This document shows, piece by piece, positions 63,395 to 64,000 of a stretch of DNA of 64,000 nt (positions are counted from its first letter, which is position 1; every line of letters starts with the position of its first letter). The position numbers and the translations under genes were made by a program. Under the pieces are notes generated by a model, which made no database searches, was not told where the DNA came from, and was given only the letters and a program-made list of their open reading frames with translations. This DNA is from Citrobacter freundii (GTDB lineage: Bacteria; Pseudomonadota; Gammaproteobacteria; Enterobacterales; Enterobacteriaceae), in NCBI RefSeq assembly GCF_029717145.1, contig NZ_CP099222.1, positions 3,720,001 through 3,784,000 on the forward strand, given 5' to 3'.

Positions 63395-63422
63395 TCAGAG
63401 TCGTTTTATCGCGCTAAGTTCC
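63395..63422 (-). promoter_or_regulatory. Sigma-E promoter of degP
   Basis: GGAACTT (63416-63422), the sigma-E -35 consensus, and TCTGA (63395-63399) are 16 bases apart, about 45 bases before the start codon. This matches the known heat- and envelope-stress promoter of E. coli degP. RseP and BamA, encoded in this window, act in the same response. Confidence 0.88.
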
Positions 63423-63478
63423 AGAATAAACTTTAAGGAAAAAGTAAAATTTTATTGTCCGTCTTTACAAATGGATGT

Positions 63479-64000
63479 TTATTGTTCTACCGCCATCAAC
63501 CGTCGATATTCATCCCAGGCATACAAATCGGTCATCCCGCTGATATAATCCTGGATCAGGCGGCAGCGATAATAATATTCCAGTACCGGGTACTCGGCAG
63601 ACGTCGGTGATATTTTACTGACCACTTCGACATAAGCAAGTCGATGGCGCGTAGAGAGCTTTTGAAATAATCGTGACTCAATGGGGAACTGTTTTAATCT
63701 TTCGTTTTGAACAAGTGTAGAAAAATCGGCAAGCGCCATCTTTAATAACGGCTGATAAATCTCCAGCAGGCCACTGATCACCCGATACCCCTGTAATTCC
63801 AGTTGCTCGACATCAGGATGGCTAAATACATGTTTCATCGCCACATTTTTATAGACTCCCAGCAATTGGCTGAAGCTGCTGGCGTCTTCTAACAGGGCGT
63901 GATTAAAGCTACCCTCAAAAATCTGCGGCAAATTATCAATAAAACGCTGCGCGGCGTAGGGCACAAGTTTATTTAGCGTGTTGACCCGCAAATACATAAA
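63479..64000 (-). CDS. dgt: dGTP triphosphohydrolase, C-terminal part
   Basis: The frame enters from the right edge and ends at 63479, giving about the last 174 residues of Dgt, an HD-family enzyme that splits dGTP into deoxyguanosine and triphosphate. The C-terminal sequence [22 protein letters not shown] (split) matches Dgt. The HD motif lies outside the window. An internal ATG at 63997 is not the start. The gap to degP holds the degP promoter. Confidence 0.93.
   Translation of the reverse strand, partial: FMYLRVNTLNKLVPYAAQRFIDNLPQIFEGSFNHALLEDASSFSQLLGVYKNVAMKHVFSHPDVEQLELQGYRVISGLLEIYQPLLKMALADFSTLVQNERLKQFPIESRLFQKLSTRHRLAYVEVVSKISPTSAEYPVLEYYYRCRLIQDYISGMTDLYAWDEYRRLMAVEQ

Overview
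The window is a chromosomal segment of an enterobacterium close to Citrobacter, Salmonella and Escherichia. From about 8.0 kb to the right end, gene content, order and orientation match the E. coli K-12 stretch from aspV/dnaQ to dgt, read in reverse. Nearly every protein there is a full-length, near-identical homologue of its K-12 counterpart. The genus cannot be proved from the sequence alone; Citrobacter is my best guess.

Region 1 (1-8021) is accessory. A six-gene chaperone-usher fimbrial operon runs leftwards from a major pilin at 5908 through a minor pilin, usher, chaperone and second minor pilin to a tip adhesin cut by the left edge. A 649-base AT-rich gap separates it from a divergent pair: a ToxR/CadC-type membrane transcription factor and a FidL-like membrane protein. 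The block lies directly downstream of a tRNA-Asp gene (aspV position), the site used by SPI-6 in Salmonella.

Region 2 (8022-17443) is core genome: tRNA-Asp, dnaQ and rnhA (divergent), yafS, gloB, mltD, yafE, yafD, an MFS transporter that K-12 lacks here, yafC and dkgB.

Region 3 (17411-22941) is a complete ribosomal RNA operon on the minus strand (rrnH position). From its two promoters it runs 16S, tRNA-Glu, 23S, 5S, tRNA-Asp, terminator. The spacer holds one tRNA-Glu instead of the Ile/Ala pair of K-12 rrnH.

Region 4 (22991-35743) holds gmhB, the methionine importer metNIQ behind a MetJ operator, rcsF-trmO, proS, nlpE, arfB-yaeQ, yaeP-rof, tilS, yaeR and ldcC.

Region 5 (35843-55273) is the long minus-strand envelope, lipid and translation cluster. 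In transcription order it is rpsB-tsf, pyrH, frr, dxr, uppS-cdsA-rseP-bamA-skp-lpxD-fabZ-lpxA-lpxB-rnhB-dnaE-accA. It links lipid A synthesis, fatty acid and phospholipid precursors, undecaprenyl phosphate, outer membrane protein assembly and the sigma-E protease.

Region 6 (55274-64000) holds the rpsB leader, map, glnD, dapD, yaeH, cdaR, degP with a recognisable sigma-E promoter, and the C-terminal part of dgt. REP (BIME) elements lie at rof/tilS, map/glnD and yaeH/cdaR.

No CRISPR array, insertion sequence, integrase or prophage gene was seen. The parts least explained by known biology are the fimbrial/regulator block, its repeat-rich control region, and the transporter placed beside yafC.
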